A stretch of DNA of 64,000 bases from Bacteroidales bacterium (GTDB lineage Bacteria; Bacteroidota; Bacteroidia; Bacteroidales; Tenuifilaceae). Positions 63,133 through 64,000 of the stretch are shown here, piece after piece. The notes beneath the pieces are model-generated. The model was not told the DNA's origin. It saw nothing but the letters and a program-made list of their open reading frames with translations, and ran no database searches. Each line of letters opens with the position of its first letter. Positions within the stretch are counted from its first letter, which is position 1. A program made the translations under genes and the position numbers. The stretch is from assembly GCA_013376985.1 (NCBI GenBank), contig JACABB010000001.1, positions 146,145-210,144 of the forward strand. The letters are read 5' to 3'.

Positions 63133-64000
63133 TTATTGTTTCATCATTTCATCTCTTTTGGCCTTATAGAGCACGCCTTCTCTCCAGTTCGGGTATTTAT
63201 CTGTCATACTCAGCTTATACCCCAATTCAAAGTAAACCATTATATCCTCTACCATTCCATCGAATTTCCAAATATTTGGCTCGTAGTTGTCGGTTGGCTT
63301 GTGATAGTTTTCTGAAATCCATTTACTCATAGTATCAAATGACCATTGCTTGCCGTGTTCAATATTATCAACACCAAAAGACATGTTGATTGAAGGAACT
63401 CCTACCTTTGAAAAGCTAAAATGATCGGAACGATAATAACCTCCTCTTTCAGGTGTTGGATCTGGTGCTGCGTATCGATTACGCTCTTTTAGGATCTCGA
63501 TAGCATAATCATCTAACTCTGAAAAACCATAACCCGAAATAGTCATATCCCTTGTTTTACCAAAGATATTTAGAGCATCCATATTAATCACCGCAATGGT
63601 TTTATTTAAAGGAAAGATTGGGTTTTCTGCATAATACTCGCTCCCTAATAAACCTTGCTCCTCGCAGGTTAGAGCCATAAAAACAATTGATCTTTTGGGC
63701 TTTACCTTAAGATTACTATATCTTTCAGCCAATTGTATCAATGCGGCAGTTCCAGTTGCATTATCAAGTGCACCATTAAGAATTGAATCCCCTTTTAGCT
63801 TGGAATTTATTCCGAAATGATCCCAATGACCCGTATAAATGATATACTCATTAGCTAAATCAGTTCCAGGAATTAACGCTAAAACGTTATTTGATTTTAT
63901 GTATTCAACTTTATTCTTAAAATTAATTGAAGTACCCAATTTCATGTCAACGGCTTTAAATCCTCGTGCTGATGCTGCTTTAAGTTGCTGATCATAATCC
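63133..64000 (-). CDS. M28-family zinc aminopeptidase, 5' end cut by window edge
   Basis: The last 289 codons of a peptidase of family M28; the gene continues beyond the right edge in frame. Zinc ligands and catalytic residues are visible in HWDHFG, NGALDNATGTAALI (bridging Asp), TCEEQGLLGSEYY (catalytic Glu pair), INMDALN (Asp) and YRSDHFSFSKVGVP (His). In Bacteroidota such enzymes are mostly secreted aminopeptidases; whether this copy has a signal peptide cannot be seen. It is convergent with the sulfur operon. Confidence 0.92.
   Translation of the reverse strand, partial: DYDQQLKAASARGFKAVDMKLGTSINFKNKVEYIKSNNVLALIPGTDLANEYIIYTGHWDHFGINSKLKGDSILNGALDNATGTAALIQLAERYSNLKVKPKRSIVFMALTCEEQGLLGSEYYAENPIFPLNKTIAVINMDALNIFGKTRDMTISGYGFSELDDYAIEILKERNRYAAPDPTPERGGYYRSDHFSFSKVGVPSINMSFGVDNIEHGKQWSFDTMSKWISENYHKPTDNYEPNIWKFDGMVEDIMVYFELGYKLSMTDKYPNWREGVLYKAKRDEMMKQ

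Noticed and set aside
1..64000. CRISPR arrays, insertion sequences and prophage
   Set aside because: No regularly spaced repeats, transposase motifs or phage structural genes were found in the window.

Overview
The window is a stretch of AT-rich bacterial chromosome from a member of the Bacteroidota, most likely a Bacteroidales/Marinilabiliales-type anaerobe or microaerophile. The evidence is a complete core operon for the type IX secretion system (PorP/SprF-like, GldK, GldL, GldM, GldN), Bacteroidota-typical families (DUF4270, DUF2461, a one-domain glycogen synthase-like protein), promoters of the TTTG / TAnnTTTG type, few Shine-Dalgarno sites, and tRNA genes without an encoded CCA end. I see no phage, insertion sequence, CRISPR array or rRNA operon. 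Most genes are conserved housekeeping genes in short operons.

Layout. 1-8.4 kb: metG (3' end cut by the window edge), an LD-carboxypeptidase, yraN, thiL, and a FadL-type outer membrane protein with a TPR protein. 8.6-13 kb: a secreted papain-fold peptidase, a LuxE-like acyl-protein synthetase, and an AlbA_2/Schlafen-type regulator gene with one in-frame amber codon. 13.2-16.2 kb: three-subunit proton-translocating transhydrogenase (pntAA-pntAB-pntB). 16.2-18.8 kb: small membrane and secreted proteins and a BamA-like barrel. 18.9-19.5 kb: a minus-strand tRNA cluster with tRNA-Val(GAC), a second tRNA-Val whose T loop holds a 34-nt insertion, a decayed fragment carrying the same insertion, and a CAT-anticodon tRNA. 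19.5-24.4 kb: a HAD phosphatase, an RNA methyltransferase, a GNAT enzyme and hypotheticals, ending in a repeat-like intergenic stretch. 24.4-29.9 kb: RND efflux operon. 29.9-32.5 kb: MBOAT/AlgX-type O-acetylation pair, then tRNA-Lys. 32.8-38 kb: rfbB, then glmS, DUF4270 and a glycogen synthase-like protein on the minus strand. 38.2-44.9 kb: panC, panD, a flippase-like membrane protein, radA, a flavoprotein and a duplicated ABC ATPase. 44.9-57.4 kb: penicillin-binding protein 1A, then topA, an arginase-fold protein lacking half its metal ligands, and the type IX secretion genes. 57.4-60.2 kb: manC and mlaE-mlaF. 60.2-63.1 kb: an FNR-like regulator divergent from a sulfide:quinone oxidoreductase-like flavoprotein, a DsrC/TusE-like protein and a DsrE-like protein. 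63.1-64 kb: an M28 peptidase cut by the window edge.

The most interesting parts are two. First, the sulfur module at 60.2-63.1 kb: the regulator has FNR-like cysteines, two FNR-type palindromes lie in tandem in the divergent promoter region, and the DsrC-like protein keeps only its last cysteine. This suggests oxygen-controlled sulfide oxidation or persulfide transfer without dsrAB nearby. Second, the interrupted tRNA-Val and its relic, whose shared insertion is either a small tRNA-targeting element or a segment that must be removed. The arginase-like pseudoenzyme coupled to topA and next to the type IX secretion genes is a third lead.
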